Source: Vallitalea maricola (GTDB taxonomy: Bacteria > Bacillota > Clostridia > Lachnospirales > Vallitaleaceae). From it: a DNA stretch of 18,520 bases. The DNA is taken from contig NZ_BTPU01000122.1 of NCBI RefSeq assembly GCF_036985595.1, positions 1-18,520 on the forward strand, read 5' to 3'. The notes under the pieces are model-generated. The model saw nothing but the letters and a program-made list of their open reading frames with translations. It was not told the DNA's origin and searched no databases. Of this stretch, positions 6,453 to 15,476 are shown piece after piece. The number at the start of each line of letters is the position of its first letter. The stretch's first letter is position 1. A program made the position numbers and the translations under genes.

Positions 6453-7790
6453 ATGAAAAAAATATTAGTATGTTTATTTACGGTAGTACTTTTAATGAGT
6501 TTATTAGGGGGATGTAGTAAAGACACAAAAACATCAGGAGATATAAAAGTTACACCTGACAAAAAATATGAAGATAATAATGAAAAGAAAGCAAAAGAAG
6601 AAAAAGTAACAATTAAATGGCTGCATCACTGGGGAGAGGAAGGCGTAAGACAATGGTTGGAAGAACTAGAGAAAACATATGAGGAAGCTCATCCAAATGT
6701 TGATATAGAAATTACTGCAGCAGGAGGAGACAACTATTATACATTGTTAAAGACTAAGATTGCTAGTGATGATGCTCCAGATATTTATGATGTGGATTTA
6801 ATTGCTGACCAAGAATTTATTGATAACAATTATCTAACTGACTTGACTGATGCACCATTCATACCTAATATACAATCAAGTGTTATAGACAGTGTTAAGA
6901 AGTTAGGTAATGGAAAAGTATTGGCAATACCTCTAGATGTATGGGGCGCTGTAGTTACTTATAACAAAGATGTTTTTGAAGAAGCAGGAATAACAAAGGT
7001 ACCAGCCACTAAAAAGGAATTTGAAGAAGCTCTTAGGAAATTAAAAGATATAGGTGTTGACCCAATAGGAGCATCATACCAAGATAGATGGACCCTTGAT
7101 TGGGAATTGCAAAATGATTATGTTGTCAGCATTTTAGGTAATTATGATGAGGAATGGATTAAGAAAGTTCAAAGCAGGGAGTTGAAATTCCAAGATGACA
7201 AAAATGGCTTCAAAGAGGTATTGGAAAGATTAAAGGAAAGATACCAATATGTGAATCGCGATCCTTTTGGAACTGATTGGAATACAGTTCAAGACAAACT
7301 TGCAACAGGAAAAATAGGTATGCTTATTAATGGTACATGGACAGTTGGTGGAGTGCAAGCCAAGAATCCAGATGTAAACTTAGGTGTTATGGCTTTACCT
7401 ATTGTTGATGAACCAGCTGAAAATAAAGTTGTATTAGGTGTTAAGGGTGGTCTTGCTGTACATAATGGTGCTAAAAATAAAGAGGTAGTGTATGATTTCT
7501 TTAATCATATATTCTCAAAATCCATGGCTAAAATATATCAAGAGAAAAAAGTGGCTTTATCAACAGTTGAAGGAGTAGAATTAGACCCTGATTCATGTTT
7601 CAATACATTAGTTGAATATCAGAACAATGACCAAGTAGTAGATATGTCCTATCTATTATCATCATTCCAAGATGAATTTGGAAATGCATTCATAGACCAG
7701 ATTTCACTATACTTATTGGAAGATATGACTGAAGACGAATGTATTGAAGCTCTTGATAAAGAGTTTGATAAAATAGCTAAAAGACAATAA
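6453..7790 (+). CDS. Sugar ABC transporter substrate-binding lipoprotein
   Basis: This 445-residue protein starts with a lipoprotein signal peptide: KK at 2-3, a hydrophobic stretch, and lipobox LLGGC with Cys21 as the lipidated residue. The mature part resembles family 1 extracellular solute-binding proteins (maltose/oligosaccharide type), with WLHHWGEEGVRQWLEELEKTYEEAHPN, IASDDAPDIYDVD, LDVWGAVVTYNKDVFEEAGI, and GKIGMLINGTWTVGG. It would sit on the outer face of the membrane and deliver an oligosaccharide to the two permeases downstream. From its position next to GH30 and GH2 genes, galacto-oligosaccharides are the likely ligand (inference). ATG 6453 follows AGGAGG at 6441-6446. A stable hairpin separates it from the permease genes, which usually means higher expression of the binding protein. 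Confidence 0.9.
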   Translation: MKKILVCLFTVVLLMSLLGGCSKDTKTSGDIKVTPDKKYEDNNEKKAKEEKVTIKWLHHWGEEGVRQWLEELEKTYEEAHPNVDIEITAAGGDNYYTLLKTKIASDDAPDIYDVDLIADQEFIDNNYLTDLTDAPFIPNIQSSVIDSVKKLGNGKVLAIPLDVWGAVVTYNKDVFEEAGITKVPATKKEFEEALRKLKDIGVDPIGASYQDRWTLDWELQNDYVVSILGNYDEEWIKKVQSRELKFQDDKNGFKEVLERLKERYQYVNRDPFGTDWNTVQDKLATGKIGMLINGTWTVGGVQAKNPDVNLGVMALPIVDEPAENKVVLGVKGGLAVHNGAKNKEVVYDFFNHIFSKSMAKIYQEKKVALSTVEGVELDPDSCFNTLVEYQNNDQVVDMSYLLSSFQDEFGNAFIDQISLYLLEDMTEDECIEALDKEFDKIAKRQ

Positions 7791-7798
7791 TGTTTTAC

Positions 7799-7822
7799 AC
7801 CCCTTGGCATTAGCCGAGGGGT
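7799..7822 (+). repeat. Intra-operon hairpin after the binding-protein gene
   Basis: ACCCCTTGGC pairs with GCCGAGGGGT over 10 bp with one T-G wobble and loop ATTA (7809-7812). No T run follows (GATTTCATAATGG), so it is more likely an mRNA-stabilising or attenuating stem than a full terminator. Stems like this between binding-protein and permease genes commonly give the binding protein a higher transcript level. Confidence 0.75.
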
Positions 7823-7846
7823 TGATTTCATAATGGAGGAGTTTAT

Positions 7847-8707
7847 ATGAATAAAAGAAAGAATATAAAAAGATCATTATTGAAATTTGGCTTTTTAGTT
7901 CCAGCAATTTTTTTCTTTGGTATATCAATGTTAATACCTTTTCTTCTTGGAATACAGGTTTCCTTTACTAGCTGGGATGGAATTAGTCAAAAGATGAATT
8001 ATATAGGTTTACAAAACTATGCAAATATATTTAGCAATTCTGATATATTGCAACCAATTAGAAATACAATATATTTTGCTATTCTTATAACTATTTTCAA
8101 TAATGCTGTTGCCCTTGGATTAGCATTAATATTGAATAAGAAATTCAAAGGAAATTCCAAATTTAGACTTATATATTTTATACCTACATGTCTAAGTACA
8201 GTTCTTGCTTGTTTTGTTTGGAAATTTCTATATAGAGAAGTGTTTTATCAAGTATTTGGTATTAATAGTTTGATTGGTAATATGAAAACTGTAATTCCTG
8301 CATTGGTGATTATATCATTGTGGAATGGAGTAGCTATCAATATGCTAATTTATTTATCTGCACTTATCAATGTTCCCAAAAATCTATATGAAGCGGCAAA
8401 AGTTGATGGAGCAAATGTATTTCAAAGGTTTAGAAACGTAACTGTGCCATTGATTGGTCCAGCTTTTACAACATGTGTTACATTATCTTTAACATATGGG
8501 CTTAGAGAATTTTCAGTACCTATGATAGCCACAGGAGGAGGACCTGCCAGGTCTTCAGAGACAATAGCAATGTATATCTATAAACATTTATTTGAATATA
8601 GCAAGGCAGGTTATGGTCAGGCAATATCCATTGTATTTATGGTTTTCTTGCTTATTATTGGGAAAACAGTTTCAACCATATTCAGAAAAAGGGAGGTTGA
8701 GATGTAA
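7847..8707 (+). CDS. Sugar ABC transporter permease (MalF/UgpA type)
   Basis: This 286-residue membrane protein is one of a pair of carbohydrate-uptake permeases. It begins with a basic N-terminus (NKRKNIKRS), then a first membrane segment, SFTSWDGI, and FIGLQNY-like text (NYIGLQNYANIF) typical of this family. The ATPase-coupling EAA loop is YEAAKVDGANVFQRFRNVTVPL at about 181-202. The length fits the family. A GGAGG site lies at 7835-7839. Its stop codon shares one base with the start of the next permease, so the two are coupled. With the second permease it forms the channel for the oligosaccharide captured by the upstream lipoprotein. Confidence 0.9.
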   Translation: MNKRKNIKRSLLKFGFLVPAIFFFGISMLIPFLLGIQVSFTSWDGISQKMNYIGLQNYANIFSNSDILQPIRNTIYFAILITIFNNAVALGLALILNKKFKGNSKFRLIYFIPTCLSTVLACFVWKFLYREVFYQVFGINSLIGNMKTVIPALVIISLWNGVAINMLIYLSALINVPKNLYEAAKVDGANVFQRFRNVTVPLIGPAFTTCVTLSLTYGLREFSVPMIATGGGPARSSETIAMYIYKHLFEYSKAGYGQAISIVFMVFLLIIGKTVSTIFRKREVEM

Positions 8708-9537
8708 TGAAAAATGAAAAGATAAGTAGACTTGTGGTTTTTGTAATAGCTACAGTAATAGCTGTGTTATTTTTATTTCCATTCTATATATGTATTGTAA
8801 CTGCTTTTAAAACCCCTATGGAAACAGCTCAAGCTGTATTGGCATTACCAACAAAGCTTCATTGGGAGAATTTTACTAAAGCTCTTGAAATAACTAATTT
8901 CAGCAGATCATTTATCAATAGCTTGATTACTACTACAAGCTCAGTTGTTTTTATTGTTATATGCAGTTCTATGTGTGGTTATATCATTGCTAGGAATATT
9001 AATAAATTTAAATACAGATTATGTGAAACTATACTTCTAGGTGCGATGATGGTACCATTTCAAGTTATAATGATACCAGTTTATAAGATGTTGAAGCTAT
9101 CTAATATGATGAATACATTACCAGGGCTAATTATACTTTTGGTGGGTACTAGTATTCCATATTCCACTTTTCTATACATAGGTTTTGTCAAATTAGTTCC
9201 TAGAGAGTTGGAAGAAGCTGCTACTATTGATGGTAGTGGAATATATAGGACTTATTGGAATATAGTTTTTCCATTACTTAAGCCTATTACAGCAACAGTA
9301 GCCACGCTACATGTTATGTGGATGTGGAATGAATTCAATATTTCTCTTATAGTGCTTCAAAAAGAACATGTGAAAACTATACCTATACAACAATTCTATT
9401 TCTTTGGAGAATATACTACTGACTTAAATTTAGCATTTGCTTCTGCTTGTATAGCTATAATACCAATACTTATATTTTTTATCATAGCACAAAAATTCTT
9501 GATTAATGGGTTGATGAGTGGAGCAGTTAAAGGCTGA
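8707..9537 (+). CDS. Sugar ABC transporter permease (MalG/UgpE type)
   Basis: This 276-residue membrane protein is the second permease. It shows the family's N-terminal FPFYICIVTAFKTP, a middle MMVPFQVIMIPVYKML segment, the EAA loop LEEAATIDGSGIYRTYWNIVFP at about 168-189, and the conserved C-terminus FLINGLMSGAVKG. Its ATG overlaps the previous stop codon by one base. No ATPase gene follows; many Firmicutes sugar importers of this type share one MsmX/UgpC-like ATPase encoded elsewhere, and that is the likely case here. A promoter for the next gene lies just after its stop. Confidence 0.9.
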   Translation: MKNEKISRLVVFVIATVIAVLFLFPFYICIVTAFKTPMETAQAVLALPTKLHWENFTKALEITNFSRSFINSLITTTSSVVFIVICSSMCGYIIARNINKFKYRLCETILLGAMMVPFQVIMIPVYKMLKLSNMMNTLPGLIILLVGTSIPYSTFLYIGFVKLVPRELEEAATIDGSGIYRTYWNIVFPLLKPITATVATLHVMWMWNEFNISLIVLQKEHVKTIPIQQFYFFGEYTTDLNLAFASACIAIIPILIFFIIAQKFLINGLMSGAVKG

Positions 9538-9551
9538 TTCATTAGGTATTA

Positions 9552-9580
9552 TTGAATATCTTACCTGAAAAAGATATAAT
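9552..9580 (+). promoter_or_regulatory. Promoter of the sensor kinase-response regulator genes
   Basis: TTGAAT (9552-9557) and a perfect TATAAT (9575-9580) are separated by 17 bp, placing a transcript start near 9587, about 30 bases before the kinase ATG. This suggests that the two-component genes, and GH2 after them, can be transcribed independently of the importer. Confidence 0.65.
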
Positions 9581-9617
9581 ATAATTAAAACTATGTTATG
9601 AAAAATGGGGAATAGAG

Positions 9618-11378
9618 ATGAAAAATAGAATCAAGTATTTTTTTCTGAGCTTGAAAATAAAAAAGAAATTCATGCTGGGTATGCTGTTAATAATTCTAAT
9701 ATTATCATCATGTATAGGCAAACTAACTTTTAATGTATCAAAAGAATTGATAAAAAGAAATACTATAGAATTAACTACTGAACTTCTTAATCAATATGCT
9801 GAAAATATATATAATAAAACTGAAGCTTTGAGAGAAACTGCATTTCAAGCTAGTAAGGAATTTGTTAAGAATAATTCTCTAGACAATAATATGTATATAA
9901 GAGATATAGAAGTTCTGATAAATAGAAGGCTCAACGATATGGTCAGTCAATACCGGTCATCTTCTAACGATTACATTGAAGCAGTCTGTGTTACAGGTAA
10001 TGATGGTTATTTTTACTGGGGTCATAAAGATAATGTTAATAAATATTACATAGATAATGATTATATTAGAAAGACTATTTTACTTCTTAACAACCAAGAA
10101 GAAAGTTCTTTTTGGATGCCAACAGAAAATAATGAAACAATAATATTTGTATCTAAAATGGTTTCTCCAGAGACACTTATATCACATGGATATATTATTC
10201 TATTCATAAATAAAGACTATTTTCTAACATTAGATAATAAAACATCTAGTATTAGTAATGACCAAATTGCCATTATTAAAGAAAATAACGAAGTATTGAT
10301 AAAGGATAATATACTGGGAAAAGAAGAAATTCTACAGGACATCAACTCTAGAACGGAAAGAATTTTTTCAATAGAGGATAATGGTGTGAAGTACTCTGCT
10401 GTCAGTACTAGAATGCAAAATAAGAACTGGAAAGTCATATCAATCATATCAGAAAAGAAAATATTAAGTAACATTAATCATTTAAGAACAATAATTACTT
10501 TAGTATGCATTGTAATATCAATGTTGGCATTAATTATTGCATATATTATTGCTGAAGGAGTAACCAAAAACATAAGGTTATTGGAGAAAAACATGCAAAA
10601 AGTTGAAGATGGTAATTTTAATGTTAGAGTCAAACCAAGTACATATGATGAAGTGGGTTTACTTTCTCTAAGATTCAATTATATGATGAAAAAAATCAAT
10701 GAACTTATAAATACAGTTTATGTTGAAAGAATTAAAAAACAGGAAGCAGAATTTGAGGTGTTGAAAGCTCAGATTAACCCTCATTTTCTTTACAATACAT
10801 TAGGTAGTGTAAAATGGTTATCTAGAATGCAAGGTGAGAAAAAAATAGAAGATATGGTAGACTCACTTATCTACATATTAAGAGTATCCATCAAAGGTGA
10901 TAAATATATTACAATCAATGATGAATTATTATATATCAATAAGTACATTGATCTGCAAAAGATTCGTTTTGAAGACAGATTCAGGATGGTATATAATATT
11001 GACAAAGATATAATGAATTGTTATGTATTACAATTCATTCTGCAACCTATAGTTGAGAACGCTATTTATCATGGGCTAGAGATATCAAAAGGTAATGGGA
11101 TTATTACTATAAATGGTTATAAAAAAGATGAATCAATAATTCTAGAGGTCATTGATAATGGAGTAGGTATGACAGAAGAACAGTATAATAAAATCATCAG
11201 TAATGATAATACCAAGTACTCTGGATTGAATAGTATAGGGATAGCTAATGTAAATAAAAGGATTAAAATGTATTTTGGTATTTCTAATGGTATTACAATA
11301 AAAAGTGAATTAGGTAAAGGTACAACAGTATCAATTACATTGCCATATATTAAAAACAGATATGATTTAGATGATTAG
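9618..11378 (+). CDS. YesM-like sensor histidine kinase
   Basis: This 586-residue membrane kinase has a first membrane segment at about 19-36, an extracellular sensor region of about 250 residues, a second membrane segment at about 290-313, then a HAMP linker (to about 364), a His_kinase domain with INPHFLYNTL and phospho-accepting His389, and an ATPase domain with N-box VENAIYHG (Asn481) and DNGVGM (from Asp513). This order is typical of LytS/YesM-type kinases in Firmicutes carbohydrate loci. It probably senses an extracellular sugar, directly or through the binding protein, and phosphorylates the regulator encoded 15 bases downstream. The ribosome site is a modest GGGGA stretch at 9607-9611. 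The ligand is unknown; galacto-oligosaccharides are suggested by context. Confidence 0.9.
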   Translation: MKNRIKYFFLSLKIKKKFMLGMLLIILILSSCIGKLTFNVSKELIKRNTIELTTELLNQYAENIYNKTEALRETAFQASKEFVKNNSLDNNMYIRDIEVLINRRLNDMVSQYRSSSNDYIEAVCVTGNDGYFYWGHKDNVNKYYIDNDYIRKTILLLNNQEESSFWMPTENNETIIFVSKMVSPETLISHGYIILFINKDYFLTLDNKTSSISNDQIAIIKENNEVLIKDNILGKEEILQDINSRTERIFSIEDNGVKYSAVSTRMQNKNWKVISIISEKKILSNINHLRTIITLVCIVISMLALIIAYIIAEGVTKNIRLLEKNMQKVEDGNFNVRVKPSTYDEVGLLSLRFNYMMKKINELINTVYVERIKKQEAEFEVLKAQINPHFLYNTLGSVKWLSRMQGEKKIEDMVDSLIYILRVSIKGDKYITINDELLYINKYIDLQKIRFEDRFRMVYNIDKDIMNCYVLQFILQPIVENAIYHGLEISKGNGIITINGYKKDESIILEVIDNGVGMTEEQYNKIISNDNTKYSGLNSIGIANVNKRIKMYFGISNGITIKSELGKGTTVSITLPYIKNRYDLDD

Positions 11379-11393
11379 TTGTGGGGGACTATT

Positions 11394-12926
11394 ATGTTAA
11401 ATGTTATGATTGTTGAAGATGATGTAATGTATCGGTATGCATTAAAAACAGTTATTGATTGGGAACAGTATGGATTTACTATCATGGATGAAGCTATTAA
11501 CGGTAAGGATGCTATCAATAAGTTAGGTGTCAATAAACCAGATATACTTATTACGGATATAAGTATGCCCGAACTTAATGGTATTTCTCTAATTAAATAT
11601 GTCAAAGATAATTATCCAGACATTAAGATACTTGTTATAAGCTCTTATGATGATTATAAGTTTGTTAGAGATGCATTGCTCCTTGGAGCTTTGGATTATA
11701 TTTTGAAGTATGAACTAGAAAAGGAGAAATTAGTTAATCTACTTGATAATATTAAAAAAGATATTGAAATAGATAGACACACAAAAATTACTATTAAAGA
11801 AAATCAATTAATTAATGATATCATAACAGGAAATGAAATAAGAGACATAAAAGAAAGATTGAAAGAGATAAAGAAAGGTTTTTACCCTGGAGTGGTAATG
11901 AATGTTAAGTTCAAGGAATTAGCATCAAGCAAAGAACAGGATAATAATTTATTGTTTCATAATATTTTAGATGGTAAGGAATCAAAATACATTCTAGGAA
12001 TTAATGAAAATAAATGCTGTATTATATTAGATATAAGAGATGTAAAAAGCGAATTTAAGATTCATACTTATTTGCAAGAGTTAAGTAAATATATTATTGA
12101 AGAATTGCGTGAACATAATATATTAAATTGTCAAATAGGAATCAGTGATATTTTTAATGATATCAATAGATACGAGGTTTATTTTAAACAAGCAGTAATA
12201 TCATTGGAGTATAGTTTTTATGAAAAGAATAAGAAAGTTTTCTTTTATTCCAATGACATTCTTGCAAATAAGAATCAAAAACTAGATATTCTATTAAATC
12301 ATTTGAAAGAAAATACTATCAGTGGAGATATTGAGAAGGTAAGAAAAGCCATAAATAATATATTTGGCTCTATATGTAAATATAAGTTATCTAAAAGAGA
12401 ATTGAAAAAAGTATTATTGGATTTATATATCATGTACAATAATATATCCAAAGAATTACAGCAAGAAACTAATGATAAATTAGGAGTAATGGAAGTCCTA
12501 TTAAACGACCAGATTAATGATGTAAGGATATTAGAAGAGAAATATTTACATAGTTATAGTCATTTATGTAAAACAGTGCAAAATAAACAATATTGTATGG
12601 GAATTCAAAGAATCGTCAATTACATAGAAAAAAATTATACATCATCTAATTTAACTGTGGATAAAATAGCTCATATGCATGATATAACACCTAATTACTT
12701 ATCTCTTATTTTTAAAAAAGAAACAGGTGTAAAGATTACTGACTATATCAATAATCTTAAAATAAAAGAGGCTAAGAGATTACTTAGAAGTAGTAATAAG
12801 AAAGTATATGAGATAGCATATGATGTAGGCTTCAACAATGTTACTTATTTTTGTACCATATTTAAAAGAAAATGTGGTTTAACTGTAAAAGAATATATGA
12901 GTCAAGATAGGAAAATGACTATATAA
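11394..12926 (+). CDS. AraC-type response regulator (YesN-like)
   Basis: This 510-residue protein has an N-terminal receiver domain with acidic pocket EDD at 8-10, phospho-accepting Asp55 in ITDISMPE, and the conserved Lys in YILKYELE. A middle region of about 270 residues is helix-rich and not recognised in detail. The last 100 or so residues are an AraC-type DNA-binding domain, with VDKIAHMHDITPNYLSLIFK and VYEIAYDVGFNNVTYFCTIF as its two helix-turn-helix units. It should activate the importer and glycosidase genes once phosphorylated by the kinase upstream. The frame is open from TTG 11379, but ATG 11394 is preferred because GGGGG lies at 11383-11387 and receiver domains start with this MLNVMIVEDD text. 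The GH2 gene follows after 24 bases. Confidence 0.9.
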   Translation: MLNVMIVEDDVMYRYALKTVIDWEQYGFTIMDEAINGKDAINKLGVNKPDILITDISMPELNGISLIKYVKDNYPDIKILVISSYDDYKFVRDALLLGALDYILKYELEKEKLVNLLDNIKKDIEIDRHTKITIKENQLINDIITGNEIRDIKERLKEIKKGFYPGVVMNVKFKELASSKEQDNNLLFHNILDGKESKYILGINENKCCIILDIRDVKSEFKIHTYLQELSKYIIEELREHNILNCQIGISDIFNDINRYEVYFKQAVISLEYSFYEKNKKVFFYSNDILANKNQKLDILLNHLKENTISGDIEKVRKAINNIFGSICKYKLSKRELKKVLLDLYIMYNNISKELQQETNDKLGVMEVLLNDQINDVRILEEKYLHSYSHLCKTVQNKQYCMGIQRIVNYIEKNYTSSNLTVDKIAHMHDITPNYLSLIFKKETGVKITDYINNLKIKEAKRLLRSSNKKVYEIAYDVGFNNVTYFCTIFKRKCGLTVKEYMSQDRKMTI

Positions 12927-12950
12927 ATGTTTTAAGGAGGTCTGATTTAC

Positions 12951-15323
12951 TTGATGGTACGCAAAAAAATGAACATAAATTATGGATGGAAATTTTATAA
13001 GGGAGATGAACCAAAGGCATCATATAGAGGTTTTGATGATAGTGAATGGAAAGATGTTACGGTTCCACATGATTGGTCAGTTGAATATGATTTTGATAAA
13101 TCTTACGCAAGTTCAACTGGTTATCTATGCGGTGGCATAGGATGGTATCGTAAGTCCTTTAATTTCCCTTTTGATATAACTGATAAAAGAGTCTATATTA
13201 CCTTTGAAGGTATATATAATAATTCCAGGATATGGTGCAACTCTAATCATCTAGGTAATCGTCCTAATGGGTATAGTACTTTTACAATGGACATTACAGA
13301 CTTTGTTGAGAATAAAAATAATATCATTTCTGTAAAGGTTGAGCATTCTGACTTAGCTGATTCAAGATGGTTTACGGGTTCAGGAATTTATAGGAATGTG
13401 TATTTGACTATTACAGATAATATACATTTTGATATGGATGGTGTATATGTTAAGACACCTATTATAAATACATCTGAAGCTATTGTAGAAGCTGATATAG
13501 CAATATTGAATAATAAGGTTAAGGATACTAAGATTCTTCTAAAAACTACTATTATCAATAGTGAATCTAAAGAAGTTATAGAAGAAAGCTTATCCGCTAT
13601 AGGAGATAGTAAAACTATTAAGAATATTCATATAAGAGTCAATAATCCTATACTATGGTCTACCTACAATCCTTTTCTTTATAAGTTGCATTCAGAGATT
13701 ATATTAGATGGAAATGTTATTGATGATATTGATATTGATTTTGGAATAAGGGACTTTAGATTTGATAGTAGTAATGGATTTTATTTAAATGATGAAAACA
13801 TTAAATTAAAAGGTGTTTGCTTGCATCATGATGCAGGGTGTCTTGGTGCTGCTACAACTGAAGTAATATGGAAAAGACGATTGAAAAAACTTAAAAAGAT
13901 GGGTTGTAATGCAATTAGAACAAGTCATAATCCAGTAGCTCCATTTTTCTTAGAGCTATGCGATAAAATGGGATTCTTGGTAATAGAAGAGGCTTTTGAC
14001 GAATGGGAAGGTATTAAAAATAAATGGTGGCAAGGTCATAATGTATATCCACCAAAACATTTTGGATATGGTAAGGATTTTCCTGTATGGAGTGAAACGG
14101 ATATAAAATCCATGATATTGAGAGATAGAAATCATCCTAGTATCATTATGTGGAGTATAGGTAATGAAATTGATTATCCCAATGATCCATATTGTCATCC
14201 ATATTTTAAGATGATGGAAGGTAACAATGATTCCAATAAACCTAAAGAAGAAATGCAATATGACCCTAATAAACCAAAAGCCAATAGACTTAAATCTATA
14301 TCAAAAAGACTATGTAGATATGTAAAAGAATGTGATACAACACGTCCTGTTACAGCTGCACTTGCTTTTCCAGAATTATCTAACCTAGTTGGTTATTCGG
14401 AGCAGTTAGATGTAGTAGGTTACAATTATAAAGAAAATTTATATGATGAACATCATAAAGGATATCCAGATAGAGTTCTGTATGGAAGCGAGAATAGTAA
14501 AAATACTAAACAATGGATGATTGTAGAAAATAATGATTTCATATGTGGACAATTTCTATGGACTGGAGTAGATTATCTTGGAGAAGCTCTAGGCTGGCCT
14601 ATTAGGGTATCATCAACAGGTTTTCTTGATACTGCTGGATTTGAAAAAAGTAATTATTACCAAAGAATGAGTTTATGGAGTGATGAACCCGTTTTACATA
14701 TAACAACAATGAAATCAACAGATTTCAAACAAGAAAAACTTGAAGATTTGTCAGGTGACAATGAACAATGGAACTGGAATCTCCATGAAAAAATACAAGT
14801 AATATGTACTACTAATTGTAGAACAGTTGAACTTTTTTTGAATGACATTTCATTAGGAGTAAAAAACTTAGAAGATTACCCTAATCATTGTATAGATTGG
14901 GAAGTTGAATATAAGCCTGGTGTATTGGAAGCTGTTGGTAAAACCATTGATGGAAAGCAGTATAGCACTAAATTAAAAACAGTATCTTCACCAAAGAAAA
15001 TTAAAATGAATCCACTTAGCACCATATTAAATGCAGATGGTCAAGATATCTCTCAGATTGAAATTTGTATTCATGATAAAGACAATAATGTAGTGTCATA
15101 CTTAGACAATGAAATAACCCTTGATATTGATGGAGAATGTGAATTCCTTGGGATGGAAAATGGATGTTGTGATGATTTAACTCCTTATAGAAGTAAAACA
15201 AGAAAAACTAATAATGGACAATTGATTGCTTATATAAGAGCATGCAGAACACCTGGCAAAATATATGTTACAGCTTTATCAGAAGGTATTGAGTCTGATA
15301 ATATTGAAATCCAAGTAAAATAA
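12951..15323 (+). CDS. Glycoside hydrolase family 2 beta-galactosidase-like enzyme
   Basis: This protein of about 790 residues has no signal peptide, so it is cytoplasmic. Domain order is a GH2 sugar-binding sandwich (about 5-165, with VPHDWS and GGIGWYRKSF), an Ig-like domain (to about 275), a catalytic barrel (about 276-580) with acid/base Glu406 in WSIGNE and nucleophile Glu514 in YGSEN, a DUF4982-like domain (about 605-672) and a C-terminal beta-sandwich. Beta-galactosidases with this layout are common. I do not see the Asn-x-Lys motif of beta-glucuronidases. It likely cleaves imported galacto-oligosaccharides. Two starts are possible: TTG 12951 (10 bases from AAGGAGG at 12934-12940) or ATG 12954 (13 bases). 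It follows the regulator by 24 bases and is probably co-transcribed. Confidence 0.85.
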   Translation: MMVRKKMNINYGWKFYKGDEPKASYRGFDDSEWKDVTVPHDWSVEYDFDKSYASSTGYLCGGIGWYRKSFNFPFDITDKRVYITFEGIYNNSRIWCNSNHLGNRPNGYSTFTMDITDFVENKNNIISVKVEHSDLADSRWFTGSGIYRNVYLTITDNIHFDMDGVYVKTPIINTSEAIVEADIAILNNKVKDTKILLKTTIINSESKEVIEESLSAIGDSKTIKNIHIRVNNPILWSTYNPFLYKLHSEIILDGNVIDDIDIDFGIRDFRFDSSNGFYLNDENIKLKGVCLHHDAGCLGAATTEVIWKRRLKKLKKMGCNAIRTSHNPVAPFFLELCDKMGFLVIEEAFDEWEGIKNKWWQGHNVYPPKHFGYGKDFPVWSETDIKSMILRDRNHPSIIMWSIGNEIDYPNDPYCHPYFKMMEGNNDSNKPKEEMQYDPNKPKANRLKSISKRLCRYVKECDTTRPVTAALAFPELSNLVGYSEQLDVVGYNYKENLYDEHHKGYPDRVLYGSENSKNTKQWMIVENNDFICGQFLWTGVDYLGEALGWPIRVSSTGFLDTAGFEKSNYYQRMSLWSDEPVLHITTMKSTDFKQEKLEDLSGDNEQWNWNLHEKIQVICTTNCRTVELFLNDISLGVKNLEDYPNHCIDWEVEYKPGVLEAVGKTIDGKQYSTKLKTVSSPKKIKMNPLSTILNADGQDISQIEICIHDKDNNVVSYLDNEITLDIDGECEFLGMENGCCDDLTPYRSKTRKTNNGQLIAYIRACRTPGKIYVTALSEGIESDNIEIQVK

Positions 15324-15327
15324 ATCA

Positions 15328-15361
15328 TAGAATAATTAAATAAATAGTAGAATAGTTAAAT
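15328..15361 (+). promoter_or_regulatory. Candidate operator: 14-bp direct repeats, 20 bp apart, before the GH30 gene
   Basis: TAGAATAATTAAAT (15328-15341) and TAGAATAGTTAAAT (15348-15361) differ at one base and start exactly 20 bp apart. They end next to a weak -35 and 22 bases before a TATAAT (15383-15388). They match the repeat pair before the sugar-binding protein gene at the same eight positions (TAGA....T..AAT), with the same 20-bp spacing. They are plausible binding sites for the AraC-type regulator. Confidence 0.45.
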
Positions 15362-15388
15362 TTATCATCTCTTCTCTGATGTTATAAT
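15360..15388 (+). promoter_or_regulatory. Weak promoter candidate for the GH30 gene
   Basis: TATAAT at 15383-15388 is perfect, but the -35 position (ATTTAT, 15360-15365, 17-bp spacer) is far from consensus. A promoter with a poor -35 directly after direct repeats is what an activator-dependent promoter would look like. The transcript start would be near 15395, giving a leader of about 80 bases. Confidence 0.35.
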
Positions 15389-15476
15389 TATTATGTTATT
15401 ATACAATTCAACTACTATTAATTTTTTATCAAGGTATTTAATGGTTAGTTGAAAATAGCTATAAAGGAGAAGAGGG

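Noticed and set aside
7799..7822. Hairpin as a full transcription terminator
   Set aside because: No T run follows, and the permease genes downstream need transcription from this operon.
13956..14258. Minus-strand open frame of 100 codons
   Set aside because: It is antisense to the GH2 catalytic barrel and shows no domain pattern.
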